A stretch of 64,000 nt of DNA. Source: Micropterix aruncella (Eukaryota; Arthropoda; Insecta; Lepidoptera; Micropterigidae). Both the position numbers and the translations under genes were made by a program. The stretch is taken from positions 26,984,863 through 27,048,862 of the forward strand of contig OX155957.1 of the NCBI GenBank assembly GCA_944548615.1, written 5' to 3'. The notes below the pieces were generated by a model. It was not told the DNA's origin, made no database searches, and worked only from the letters and a program-made list of their open reading frames with translations. Positions 21,711 to 34,289 of this stretch are shown piece by piece; within the stretch, counting starts at the first letter, position 1; each line of letters begins with the position of its first letter.

Positions 21711-22478
21711 ATGGAGACAATTGCTAATCAGAATGCCAGGAAAACGGTGTTCCAACTGGCAGAAAATCTCGGATTTTCTGAATACAACGTGGACATGGGC
21801 GAAGACCTGCAATCGGGATTTTTAGGGGAAGTGTGCAAAGTGAAAATTACCGGCAAAAAGGGTGGAAAGGAGGAATGTATAAAGATAGTGGTAAAATATT
21901 TACCACACACGGAACTGATGGAGTTTCTAGAGATTTATAAAGCGTACAATACGGAGGTGAAGATGTATTCGGAAACATTTTCATTGTTCGATCGTATGCA
22001 AGAGAAGAATGGTGTCATTCAACAATTCAAGCACTGCAAATTTTACTCGTCCAATTTAGAACGGGCCAAAGAGTCTCTAATAATGGAGGATTTATCCGCG
22101 AAGGGATATGTCAACAGCAAAATTGGAAGAGCTCTGGATTTACAACATGCAATAGTTACTTTAAAAGAACTGGCTAAATTCCACGCACTATCCTTCGCGT
22201 TAAAAGATACACAACCGGTGAAATTCAAAGAACTAACAGATGATATCAAAGAGCAATTCTACAGATTTGACTCTCCAAAAAAGATCTATGAGAACATAGT
22301 AGACAGCATCGAACATGCGGCTGAAATATTAGATAATGCAGATCACGCCAAAGCATTACGAGTATTCAAAAAACAGGCCATTAATATATGTGTACAAACG
22401 ATCGATAGGCATAATGCTGGAAATCATGGAGTTATCCTACATGGCGATTTGTGGACCAATAACATCCTCTTCAAATAT
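21711..22478 (+). CDS. gene C exon 1
   Basis: The exon is 256 codons, ending TTC AAA TAT before GTGAGT. Read-through continues open for 51 codons, but it lacks the DWQ motif found in exon 2. Confidence 0.92.
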
Positions 22479-25250
22479 GTGAGTATTTGTATTTTCTGTA
22501 TTACATTGTATTGCTATATATTTTTGCGACTTGATGACTACTTAAATTCAAAACAGCATATTGACCGTAAATGTGTTCAGCTATCTTCTGAGATAATTAC
22601 TTATATTTATCTTTATTGTCTCATTGAATAGTTTTAAATGTAAATTATATCGTATAGTCTAACCTAACGAAACTATTAGCTTCTTCTAAGGCAGACTTTT
22701 CTCTGAGAAGTTGCTCAATAAATATAGAAAATCAAATTTTATAAAATGTTACAAACTTTGATGAATCTAGTTATTCAAATGTAAAATTTAAAGACGAAAT
22801 TAATAAACTCCAACAGTTAGAATATTATGTATGTATGTCAAAAATAAAAATCCACAAAATTTATAAACAGTAAAATCATTCATCGAAAACAGTCAATACA
22901 TCAAATAATTAAACAATAATATTATAATAATTTGAATTTAAATAAAATAGACCATTAGAATAATATTATGGTACGTGATTTAAAATATTTGATTGTATTG
23001 TTTACACGACTGCCCGACAAAAAACGGTTCGCCTATGTATCTTTTCCGTTTCTTTATTCCACCATAACTTCTAAATGCTTGAATCGATTTAGATGTGTTT
23101 AGTATTGTTAATATCGTTATGATATCCCGAGTGTCATTAAATTTAGCTACTTAGCTCTGAAGTAATAATCTAGTGAATAGTTTTCTAAATAACCACATTT
23201 CAATAAATTAACATAAATATATCGTATTTAGTATGAAACGAAAGGTCTGATTGAGTACATTCCGAAAACATATACGTATGTATAAATACATAAACCACAC
23301 TTATTTCACTAATATAACCGGTATAAAAATAATTATAAATACAATAGCTCACTTTCTGTAGCGGCAGTCGTGTTTTTTATTCTTTTGAATATATTTACTT
23401 GTTACACAAGTCTCTCATTTATTGTCATTTTGGAGTCATTTCTAGCTATATCAAATATCCATCACGATGATATTTCGTTTAAAAATAATTATATCCTTGG
23501 CTGCTTTTATATCCTTTTGTATCTGATTCCAATTGTTTATATTATATATATGTAGATAAAATATATAGGAAATATCCCAAACTACATACCTACATCAATA
23601 TTAAATAATAATAGTAGTAAAAATAACTACATAGTGCCGAGTCAGTACTTTTATCTTATTACTAAACTAAAGCGGTAAATAAGATTATGGATGAAAAAGA
23701 AACACCCAATAAATAATACTCTCTATAGAAATAGATGATCTTTAAACAAGTTTATGCATGAAAGAGACACAGTAAATAAGCAAGTCAAAGATGTATACAC
23801 AGTGTATGGATGACAGGTCATTTCTCGCCTAATCAGTTGTCATTGCTTTATTTTAAGTTGGGATTGGTTGGGATGCTCTGAGTGTTTTCTGTTTCTATGT
23901 GTTGCCGTTTTTGCTTTCTGGCTGAGTTACTGTACTTGATTAGTTTTTACTTTACGATTTTAGTTTTGTCGTTGGACTTTGTTCCTTCAAAATTTGTTTA
24001 GTGGTCAGGGGCTCGATTTTTAAATCAATATAGGAGGCGTCGTATAGGGAATGACGTCATTCTCTGTCGCTTTCAATTGAGATTTATTACATTACATTAC
24101 ATTTACGTCGTGTCCAATTGGCGGCTAAAAACCGCTCTTGGACGTGTCAAAATATTTGTGTTATAAGTAGTAAGTCTCATTACTACTTTAATCTTTACTT
24201 AACATACATATATTATTTAAAAAAATATATAGTATCTAAGAAACTTTGTAACCTTCTAAAAGTTATTCGTCGTAGAATCTTATTAGATAACAAAGGCCTA
24301 TTTAATAAAATAGTCAATAATTCTAATGGCTACCTACTAAACACGCAATAATTAAAATTGTCAGTTAAGAGTTGAATAATCAAATCAGAAGCCTAACAAT
24401 TGAAATAGTCAATAAATCGAATATATTCGTACTAAAAACTATACATAGTATATATACTATACATCCAAAGTAGTAAGTAAATTGTTAAATAATCAAACTA
24501 AAGCTAAATCTTACATTTAAATACTAAAAGTACATAATATAATTATCATTCAAATTGGTACAATATTTGCAAAGTCATGGCCCTCGAATTCGGTCAGATT
24601 ATAGAAAGGGTGGCCTATCAGCATCTCCTTAATGTTTTTTAAAAATTGTGTGTCCTCCAGTTGTTTGATAGTGGTAGGGAGTAAATTGTAGAATTTAATG
24701 CTAATTCTAACATACAATGCGAAGGTGACAGAGATGTAACGTCAATACGCATAAAACATTTTGCAATATATCACCCCACTTCTTTTAATACTAATTTTCA
24801 CCATTCTTACAGGATCAGAATTGTAACCTTCAAGACGCCTTGATCCTTGACTGGCAGACGGTGCGCGTCCACTCTCCAGTCCTGGACATATTATTTTTCT
24901 TCTTGACGTCAATCAGCGACGAGGTGATGGCTCCCAATTTCCAACAGCTGCTGAAGACTTACTACGACACCCTCGCTGGTATGATTCGCGAGATGAACTG
25001 CGACCCTCAGAAGCTGTACTCACAGAAGGTCTTCCGCGAAGACATCGGCAGTTTCTCGAGGTTGTGCTTCGTCAGCTCATTGATAATGCTGCCAATATTC
25101 GCCAACGATCGTTGTTACATAGACAACGCTAAAAATATCCATGTTGTTAAAGACGCAAAGCAAATTCTGGGTACAACCTACCGATCTGAAATGTACATCA
25201 ACAGAATCCGGACTATTGTGAAATTTTACATTGACAATAACCTTCTGTAG
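21711..25250 (+). CDS. EcKinase-like gene C (2 exons, 401 aa)
   Basis: Kinase of the ecdysteroid-kinase-like family. Exons are 21711-22478 and 24813-25250, with a 2334-bp phase-0 intron at the family-conserved place after ILFKY. Motifs are IVVK (K62), IMEDLSAKGY (~124-133), FHALSFA (157-163), the Brenner loop HGDLWTNN (H244, D246) and LDWQ (D269). The frame is open above 21711, but the upstream codons include only GTG and a hydrophobic run not seen in the relatives, and the ATG at 21711 has an AAA-ATG-G context, so that start is preferred. The length fits the family. No break is seen. It probably arose with D by tandem duplication; the substrate is unknown. Confidence 0.93.
23004..23373 (+). 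mobile_element. ACACGACTGCC MITE, copy 4 (both ends intact)
   Basis: ACACGACTGCC at 23004-23014 and GGCAGTCGTGT at 23363-23373 are perfect 11-bp inverted ends of a 370-bp element. It is the best-preserved copy in the window. Confidence 0.85.
24074..24735 (-). mobile_element. CR1/jockey-type non-LTR 3' fragment
   Basis: Reading minus from about 24735, the frame encodes KFYNLLPTTIKQLED then FLKNIKEMLIGHPFYNL and a stop. This is the typical extreme C-terminus of a reverse transcriptase ORF2. An AT-rich 3' UTR follows and ends in a TAATG-type tandem tail near 24085-24105. It is heavily 5' truncated. Confidence 0.65.
24813..25250 (+). CDS. gene C exon 2 (terminal)
   Basis: It follows TTCTTACAG, reads DQNCNLQDALILDWQ and stops TAG at 25248-25250. 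It encodes 145 residues. It shares SPVLDILFFFLTS with gene A exon 2. Confidence 0.93.
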   Translation, partial: DQNCNLQDALILDWQTVRVHSPVLDILFFFLTSISDEVMAPNFQQLLKTYYDTLAGMIREMNCDPQKLYSQKVFREDIGSFSRLCFVSSLIMLPIFANDRCYIDNAKNIHVVKDAKQILGTTYRSEMYINRIRTIVKFYIDNNLL

Positions 25251-26593
25251 CTATTTATTTTTATTTTATTTATAACGTACAAAAATATAACAAGGATATG
25301 CATACATGTTGTACATAAAGAATCATTAAAAACAAACATTAATATAGCGAAAAACATAGCTCTATGCTTATAAATAGGCTAGCATATCCGAAGTGAGGGG
25401 AAATCGCACAACCAACTAGACCTAGTAGGTCTGTATCTGGCTGTGCTGTGTTATACTTAGTGTATATTTGTTGACTCGCGAACTGACGCATTTAATTTAT
25501 ATTTTCAAAGATTTTTAAATCTAACAAATGAGTTTTTTCCACAAATTTAATTAAAGTAAAATTCAAAGTAGAAACAAAAATATATGTATGCAATCAGGAC
25601 AAAAAAAATAACTTTATATTATATTCAATAAAATGAAAATAAGTAATATTATATACAATTATATAAGCAGAGTATTAACACTACGTTGTAATATATGTAT
25701 ATGTATGGGAAAATAATATATATTATTGCAAAAAAATACAAATATATATTTTTTTATTATTCAACCTACATTAGTTATAAGATCTTCAGTTTTTGAGCGT
25801 CCAATATCTAGGAGACAATTTTTTACTTTACCTTTTAAAATTACATTTTTTTTACGTTTTTCGAGGTTTCACATAATGACTTGTAAACTTTCGGGACGAC
25901 ACAAAAACGTTGCTTCGGGCAAATGTGCTTTTTACGTTAGTTTAGGATCAGGCCGAGGATTAAACTTATAATAAATCAGTGGAGCAGTTATCGAGTTACG
26001 ATCGAATATAATACATTCCTCATTTGGAAGACCATCACAAACGACATTAATTCTTTATTACTATTTGTCTAATCCGGTTAAAACTGTGCACACATCTTAA
26101 CTCTCCGACAATATTTAGTATAGATAAGAGATTCAGCAATTTGAAATGTTTATGTTAATACAAGAGTTTTGTTAATCTAAGAGTCTTAACATTAATAACG
26201 GCCGTCTGCAAAATACATAAACCAAAGTATCTTTGACTAAATGAAATATTAAAAAAAATACGGTTAACATTGTGAATAAAAAAAATATATTTAATTTTCG
26301 CAATTGCTGATGTGGCCTCATCTGATTATTTGATTTTCAGTCAGTCTTTAATACTTAATGGAACTGTCTAGGCTCTTTATAAATATATTATGGCTTTAGC
26401 ACATACAGCACCATTTCGAAGTTTGTTCTAATAATCCATAATATAAGTTTTATTTAATTATCGCTTTCTTACAAAAAAATCTAAAGAAAGAAAGAAAATG
26501 AGCTTTTCTGTACCAAATTTACAGAAAAATTAATATTCACATTCTATTTGAAATTGGTATAAACGGCAAACTTCTTACAGCAAACCTTAGTTA

Positions 26594-27368
26594 TCTATAC
26601 TAATATTATAAAAGAAGTAATGTTTGTAAGTTTGTATGTAGAGATAATCTCCAAAACTACTCATCCGATTTTAAAAATTCTTACACTAATGGAAAGCTTC
26701 ATTATCAATGACTGCTATAAGCTATTTTATTGTGATAAATATTGGTTTTCTATACGAAATCATGTTATTTGTAAATCAAGTCGGAGAAAATGAGCTGGTG
26801 AGTATCTTTATCGGCGTGCGCTGACGAAACGGTTTGATATATGTGAAAATAATATACGACAAAAACATCTGCTTTAAAGAGATCTATAAAAAAGTCAGCC
26901 ACAGCATATGTCCAACTTTTATATTTAAGCTACAATAACTGCTTTTATGTCTCAAAAAAATAAGAAAAATAAATAGGCATTGTTTGTTGAAGACATTAGC
27001 AATAAGATAATAATGCTTATCAAAATAAATTAATCCATTAGCACGGGCGGTTAATAAAGATAAAATTAGCCATTTACTGTAAGTTCTTAGAGATATCATG
27101 AATGTAGTAACGCGTGCAAGCACCCGGAAATACCTACCAGGAGGCGGCGACGGCTGCTGGCCCAGCAAGGTCAGCGTTCAACGTAAGGCGGCGGGTTGCG
27201 AGAAACAAGACGCGTACGTCTACGAAATAGGTAGCGTGCATCTGAGGGGGGACGTCTTGCACTATATATCTAAAGGTAGCGTCTAAAAAGGGAAATAAAT
27301 GCCACCCTACTTTAATTAACAAATCGATTCGAAAGTTTACGCGAAGCGAAGCCGCGGGCATCAGGTAG
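26594..27368 (+). mobile_element. Helitron-like non-autonomous element, copy 1
   Basis: It begins TCTATACTAATATTATAAAA after an A and ends near GCGAAGCGAAGCCGCGGGCA then TCAGGTAGT before a host base. This is the arrangement of insect Helitron ends (5' TC, 3' CTAGT-like, no TSD). Internal blocks recur in reverse at 34290-34890. No Rep/helicase is encoded. Confidence 0.7.
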
Positions 27369-27678
27369 TATTAAATAAAATGAATATGTAAGAAAATTAA
27401 TGAAACACTGGGTCTGTGATTTTAAAGTTAAAATAGCCGCAATGCTAATATACCAAACGGATATTATACCCTAAAGTCGAAACTGACAAATTTATTTCAG
27501 CAGCAACTAATTTTGTAATTATTTATGTGCAACTAAACCAAGTCTTTATATAAATAAGTGCAGAGACGCACTAAGACGACTGATTGGAACCCAGGCTGTT
27601 TTTACTTAAATATTTATGCTTTATTGTGCTGTTTTATATTAACGTATAATACGTCAGAAAAGGCCAACCGAGCAACTG

Positions 27679-27750
27679 GCGATGGTGGTGTAATGGTCAG
27701 CATAGTTGCCTTCCAAGCAGTTGATCCGGGTTCGATTCCCGGCCATCGCA
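27679..27750 (+). tRNA. tRNA-Gly-TCC: tRNA-Gly (UCC anticodon)
   Basis: A 72-nt cloverleaf. The acceptor stem GCGATGG pairs fully with CCATCGC, with discriminator A27750. The D arm contains TGGTGTAATGGTCAGCA, the anticodon loop CTTCCAA gives anticodon TCC, and the T arm is CCGGG TTCGATT CCCGG. A T8 run just downstream would serve as the RNA polymerase III terminator. The internal A and B boxes are intact. Flanking AT-rich DNA shows no SINE body. Decoding of GGA codons follows from the anticodon. Confidence 0.93.
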
Positions 27751-28113
27751 CACTTTTTTTTCACTTTTGTAGACAGTTCGTTTGTTTTTGATTTTTTAAA
27801 TTTTGTTTTTGTTTTTTATTTTTGATGTAAGTTTTGATAACATCGTCAAAATTTATATTCTTTGCTTCTACTCTACCTATGGGAACATCGACAGGCTGGT
27901 AAGCTTGGCTCATGGACAATCAAATAGTTTTTTATTAGTTTTAGCTTTCGCAAGCACGGAGATATTTTGGTATTTTTACGTATGTTAGTTAGAAGATGTG
28001 TATGTTAGTTTGCTTAGGTCAAATCTTGCAAGCTGAATTAGAACCACTTCCTTTTACCTTATGACGTTGAAAATTTAGTTGTTGGTTCAGTTTCAATAAC
28101 AATGAATTTTTAT

Positions 28114-28330
28114 GGTGAGCATGACCTGATTCTACAACCAGGATCGGCTCCCGACGAGGCAACTCTTCCACGGTCAACATCACAGAAACACAATTTTGTA
28201 TGCGCATTTAATTAGATAGCTCATTCTAATTTCACCATGACATGGCTGCTGCACGCAGGGTTGGCTCCCGACAAGGGACTAAACGGTCAACAGCACAGAA
28301 ACGACATTTTGTATACGCATTCAACTTCCC
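28114..28330 (+). repeat. ~118-bp tandem repeat, second locus
   Basis: About two units of the repeat at 7470-7845: GGCTCCCGACGAGG, CGGTCAACA(T/G)CACAGA and TTGTATGCGCATTTAATTA. The flank before the first unit also matches that of the first locus (from about 28078 and 7432), so the whole array is part of a dispersed element. Confidence 0.75.
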
Positions 28331-28779
28331 CGTTCACCCGACCTCACACCGGGCGATTTTTTCTTGACTTGGGGATACTAACAACGACCTAGTACGGTTG
28401 GAAAACTCGTAAAGAATCCAGCTGGAAATCGAGACAATTCTTCAACCTACGCTCCGTGATGTGATGAACAAATTAAGAAACGCCTGCAAAAATGCCGAAA
28501 TCGGGAAATACCTCATCCTAATTATGTTGTTTTTAAAATGTGAGCAATTATTGTTGTTCATCTAAGATGCTTTATAATGTAGATTAAGATGATAACAATA
28601 AAAAAACAAATATGCATCTGTATATTTTATAAACCTATTTCAAAAATGCAGGTTTGACTGCCGCACACTGTATAAGAGCGTGGGTACCTCCTAAAGCAAA
28701 AATTCTTATACGTCTTAGTCGTCAACCACTGCGGATGATGCCGCCACACTAGAAAGGTATATATAATCATGAATAGGTA

Positions 28780-28945
28780 TAAATATATATAATCATCAAC
28801 AGTGGGGTAAACGCAGATACTTAGGGACGACTCAGTCCACCGTGTATCTATGCCAACATGCCCCTGAGATTCCAACGCCTTACCGCGAAACACTGGGAAT
28901 CGAATCCAGCGGCCCGACCTCACGCCCTTACTACCAGATTTGGCC
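28780..28945 (-). repeat. tRNA-derived SINE-like sequence
   Basis: On the minus strand TGGTAGTAAGGGCGTGAGG (A-box-like) is followed about 20 nt later by GGATTCGATTCCC (B-box-like), the layout of a tRNA-related SINE head. A tail was not defined. Confidence 0.45.
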
Positions 28946-29530
28946 GGATTTCTCCGTCATCTCGTCTGGTTACAGATCCGAAGTCGCTGGCACGGTAATT
29001 GAGTTGGAATTTATCGCGGACCATTGCGTCCTTTGCTCGTCCGTCCACACAGGATCGGGTGGCTAGCGAGTCGTTTCAAGAATGAAACTACCCCTGCTTT
29101 TTAGGAAACGTATAAGAGCATTTCCAGACCACAGTGTACGGGCAAAACATCCACCCAGAGAAACCGATACAGCTGCCGTGCAGGAGAAAAGGAATCCATT
29201 CAAGATTTGACTCTCTTCGAGGAGGCTATTGGATAGGAGTTCAGGCGGGAGTTGAGCCTACCCACGAAAACGAGCGAGTCTTAGCGACACAGGAACAGGA
29301 ACTATTAACTGCCATCGTAGATTTACAGGCAAAATACGCGATTTCCAAATGCAGATTGCAAATTGCGAAATTCAGATGGTATACGATGCAGTTATTTTGC
29401 CCCCCCCTCCACCTCTCTCCGAGGCACCCGGGGCGCACCACCCCTATTCTGCTCATGTCTAAGTCCGGCCCTGGATAAGTGGCAACGACAGTGCAATGGA
29501 CGGCAAATGCAAAGTGACAAGGAATTGCAA
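28946..29530. other. unexplained GC-richer stretch
   Basis: It is markedly less AT-rich than its surroundings. Several overlapping ORFs occur (e.g. 29134-29478) with no recognisable domain. The minus-strand sequence CAGGGCCGGACTTAGAC at about 29459-29475 resembles a hAT-type terminal sequence. It may be a mosaic of transposon pieces. Confidence 0.4.
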
Positions 29531-29999
29531 CGGGAAGTATGCAATTTATGCAATAAGTAAAGTGGCCTTTTATGTAGGTAAATAGGTCGTCATTAGGAAT
29601 ATATAAACAGGAAAAGCCTTGGTTTGATGCATATTAGTAGATCTGGCTATAGCTAGGTAATTAAAATGTACTTATTAGATCCTTACCTTTATTTTAAACT
29701 AGCGATTAGGAACTTATATAACATGCGTCTGGGTTAGAAATCCAACATTCAAGAAACGGTCAATTTAGGTTATTTTATTTTCAAAATCAGTTATTCTTTT
29801 GCCTTTTTCTAGTTTTAGTCGGGGAGGTAGTAAATATTTTTAGGCCCTCTTTTCCCAGTTTACTATTATGTTTACTAGTATGCTAGTAGTATGTTTATTA
29901 AGTTTACTAGTATGTATATATTTATATGTATATACCTAAATTTAATATTATTACGCTTTCTTATTCTATTTCTAACTTCTAAAATGTAACATAATAATA

Positions 30000-30175
30000 T
30001 ACAAAGATGTATTACAGCAAGTTACGAAAACCACTATACCTTTTTTTATATTAAGCCTACCTTAGTACAGGCGAGGCCTAGTTAGGATGGCTTTGAATGT
30101 TAAAATATATGTAATATTATAGATAAGTAAAGAATTTTGAATTTGAAAAATTTGAATTTGAATTTATGCTAATCA
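30000..30175 (+). repeat. non-LTR retroposon 3' end
   Basis: CCTACCTTAGTACAGGCGAG then GCCTAGTTAGG is followed by a TTGAATTTGAA-type tandem tail at about 30135-30172. The same block occurs at 31216-31250. Confidence 0.5.
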
Positions 30176-30799
30176 AGAAATTCCGAGGCGAGGATTATGC
30201 GATGGTTGGGTGGGTGGGAGGTGCATTTTAATTGTACTTATTTTCATAGTTCACTAGAGTCGAACGTAGCTAGTCTGGCGGGAATATTTCAATAATTACA
30301 AAAATGGAAAAAATCGAAGTGATTTACGGATATGTCCCCCTTATTTTTACAGGTTTAAAACGTATAATACAAATTAATGTTATCACAGATTATCATTTGA
30401 AAGAAGTGTGGCTATTTTAAAAAGTCGCGGGATGCATCTGGCGGAATTTAGAACTCAGACAAAAATACAAAATCATTGGTCTCATTTTCAGTCTTGAAAT
30501 TTTTGTATAATATAATTGATCTAATGTTTTAACGAAAAATAAATCTGTTTAATGTTCATAATAACTAAAGCCTCGCCAGACTCTTGCAAAGTTTGTTGCA
30601 GTGCCCAGTGTTTACTGCGCGTCATCATCGTAATTAATGCGTGTCACTCTGACGACCATTAAAATAGTCTGGCAAGGATTTGGCGATCGCAAATCACAGC
30701 GAGATGTTATCCTAAACTATCGTTATAATGTTAAGTATTATATGACTAATTTTAAGGTCTGCAAAAATAAATGCCGCCATTTTGATCGGTGTTTCAGGT

Positions 30800-31320
30800 G
30801 CAAGCTTTGTTTGCCATACCTATATTTTATAATTGCCTTCCACCTAACATTAAATACATTAAAATATCATATAAATTTAAAAATAGTTTGAGTGCCTACC
30901 TCTTAAATTGTACATGAGCAGATATTGAAAACATTATTAAATAATTGAATCTCTATAATCATTATAATAAAAACATAATAGTATATGTAGTAATATAAAT
31001 TGATGATTTCTAAATGTAATTTTATTTTAATTTTTGTGAATTTATTTTGTATATTATTAATACATATTATTTAATACATATATAAATATATATTAATTTT
31101 TATTTTCTTACGAATTTTTATTAGGTAATTAAGATATTTCTGTTACATTAAGTATGATTTTGTTTATTTATATAAATATAATATTATAGCTTTCTTAGGA
31201 TAACTAAAATAAATTGTCTACCTTGGAACAGGCGGCAGCCTAGTTAGGTTAAGACTTTTGTATATTGAATGTACTCATAATTTGAACTCAATAAATAAAT
31301 AAATAATTTAATTTAATTTA
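30800..31320 (+). mobile_element. CR1/jockey-type non-LTR 3' fragment
   Basis: The plus frame from about 30822 encodes IFYNCLPPNIKYIK then a short C-terminus ending TGA at 30914-30916. This matches the end of ORF2 reverse transcriptases. The 3' UTR contains CTACCTTGGAACAGGCGG and ends in an (AATTT)/(AAAT)n tail near 31290-31320. Confidence 0.6.
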
Positions 31321-31338
31321 TAAATCAGCCATCCTATA

Positions 31339-31390
31339 GCCATACCTATATGCCATACCTATATGCCATACCTATATGCCATATCTATAC
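31339..31390 (+). repeat. 13-bp minisatellite
   Basis: About four copies of GCCATACCTATAT in tandem, the last with one change. Confidence 0.8.
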
Positions 31391-33636
31391 ATCATTTTTC
31401 TTATCAATGCGGCATTCGACTTGCCAGTAAAACGATTTTCATTAGTGCTTAAAAAAGTGCAGCACATTTGTATTTTCAAAAGCATTTTCCAGCTTCTACG
31501 AAATACATGTCCGATACATAGAATTAGTCACTAAATATTCCTATCGACGTTTGGTGACTGGGAAAATTAGTACCGAACAAAATCAGTAGCTCCCCAACTA
31601 TTTGTTGTTGATCGGATTTCTTCTTTTGTACAATCATGGAAAAAATAGAAGACTCGCGTTATTTTCGGTTATGAGTTCCGTCGTTATTACTGACAATTTA
31701 ATATTATTGACTTACTGACTAGGCTTTTTCCTAAAGTCAACCGACGATTTAATAATGACACATCATCAGTAGTGGTAGTGAAAAGTACATTAACAACATT
31801 TTCGCTAATGTCACAAAAATGTGTCGACACAGCGTCAAAAACTTTACAAATGATATATTTCACTTTGGAAGCTCACATTTTGTACCTGCTAAAGCAAAGG
31901 TTTGTATTGTTTTTTTTAAAATTTCTTTTCAATGATATCGCCGGCTTTAAGGTACACAATTTGAACAGGAGGCAACGCCTGTATGTCAATAGACAATATA
32001 CCATTACCCGCTAACTTCCTATCAAAATAACTTATAACAATGTATGTATTTTTATTATAACTATTTGTACTTATAACAAAATGTTTATAACAATGTAAAA
32101 TAAATACAATCTTAATTTTAGTCTGTTTAGGTGTTTGCAGGAATCACCACTAAAACTAATGGCTGTTTATTAAATTTTTTAAACAATACATTTTTTTTTT
32201 TTTTGCTAATATTAGTTTAATTTATATTTATTTTATTATTTTATTAGATCACAAAAACACATCTTTAGTGTGTATTTAAAAATACAAACTATTTACATTA
32301 AGCATAATTTGTGTCGCTCCTAACTAGCCAGAGCCTGTTCTAAGAAGAACACAAATACCAACACCAAACGATTATAAAAACAAACAAAATCCACAAAAAA
32401 ATCGGAAATAAATTAGCTTGAACATTATGTTATCACTTGACTATAATAATATTACAACTTTAATTAAGTCATAATTAGTAATAGATAAATAATAATTAGT
32501 AATAGGTAATTATAAATAATAATTATTATTACTACTTACACAATTAAGGGTTTAAATAGAAAAAATAAATACAGCGAAAAATAGCACTAAAACTATTATG
32601 AATGATATGTGAGGCGATTTCTTGCTGGTAAGCATATTTTAAGCATATCTAAAAAGCATATTATATGCAGCTTACAAAGCGGTTATTACTTATTCTGATT
32701 TTCTGATATGGCCGCCCCCTTTCTATTTTAAATATTATTTCATAACGTAGGCACACTCTCATAAGCACATACCATAATAAGAAATTGAGCTTTCACTCAA
32801 ATCTACCGAAATGTAAATGTCACGATAACGTACATAATTAAACTTTGAAACAGGACTGGTGAATTTCACACAAAAACCGGATAAACTTGCGACATCTCCG
32901 GTGTCCCAAAGAATGCACGCAATTTGCGAAGGACCTTCGCGATAATAGTGTAATAATAATATTACAAGTAATAACGGAGTTAATTGTTTCGGTATAAGTA
33001 CATAAGTGCTTGAAATATTTAAAAAACTGAAGCATTTTAATTGCCTGTAAAAGTTATTTCCAAGATTCGAATTACAGCTGATTGGAGATTATTGCAACGT
33101 AAACATTAACAGAAAACAGAAGATTAAGCCACAAAGAGTAATATTAAAATGCGTTATTTTTAATGTACTCGTTATCTGTCCAATTATACCGAAGTATTAA
33201 TTCTGATGATCGGTAATGGGAACATACATATTTAGTAAGCGTATTAACGGATATCGTCGTTTTAACATTAATGTATTATTATTATGCTTTATGCGTTGCG
33301 AAGGGGTCCTCAACGAACAGTTTTTGTTTCAAAAGCAATTGAATATCGGATACGTAACGTTACGAAATATCGGAACTTCTTATATGAGAAAATGTACACA
33401 TTTCTGCAAGAAAATTCCTTATGTTTTCATGTAACCATTAAGATGATAAGAAATCGTAATATAAATAGTAGTAAACAGTAATAAAACATAGTAATAATCA
33501 TAAGAAACCAGTAAAGTTAAATTAATGCATACATAGAGATAATTTTATTGTTTAGACCACCACAACATCTCACAGTCGACCTACGACTGATGTTATATGT
33601 ACATGTTGGTGACTGTAATTATTTACTGATACAATT

Positions 33637-33933
33637 GGCTCGATTGCGTTTCTCTTGAACTAAAATTGGTTCATGTGAACGAGTCAGAGCGAAATGTAAA
33701 TTGAATGGTTGTCACTTTTCTGCATTAAAACTACCTACCGAAGCTAAAGCAGTTAAATTTTAGACCGCACGAAATGTGTTCAAACTTATTCGGACGGCTA
33801 TAAGTTCGACAGGTAGTTTTAATGAGGGAAAATCGACGATCGTTCATTTTATAATCCGCTCTAACTTATTGCTCTGTCTCGTTCAGTTGAACTAAGTTCC
33901 AATTTTAGTTTACGAAGAAACGCAATCGGACCC
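33637..33933. mobile_element. MITE, GATTGCGTTTC family, copy 2 (3-bp TSD ATT)
   Basis: A 297-bp element with ends GGCTCGATTGCGTTTC and, complemented, GGGTCCGATTGCGTTTC. It is flanked by ATT at 33634-33636 and 33934-33936. The interior aligns along its length with 4096-4412 (e.g. ACCGCACGAAATGTGTTCAA). Confidence 0.8.
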
Positions 33934-34289
33934 ATTGCATACCTATATGTATATACATATGTACATAAGTAAATATATAAATCCAGTGAATAAACAAACA
34001 AATGAACTATCAAAAATGATAGGAAACAGGGAAGATAGGAAATAATCGGAGAATGCGGCTTAAGAATTTTGAGATGAATGACGGTTTGAAAGTGGAAAGG
34101 GTATTAACGTCTCTACTATCTGGAGAGTGCTGAGAGCTGCGCGTACGGAAAAATTGTAAGATAAAAAGGAAGTTTTACACTTTGATATGCAAAGGGAATT
34201 ATTCTGACTCGAGCGAAGTGGCGGAACATGACTTACTAATGAGGTAAAAGCTTCACCGAGGTAGGGTGGTGACATCGTGTTGTATAACA

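Larger units (their letters stand above)
22479..24812 (+). other. gene C intron
   Basis: The intron holds MITE copy 4 (23004-23373) and a minus-strand non-LTR fragment (about 24074-24735). The rest is AT-rich and unremarkable. Confidence 0.85.
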
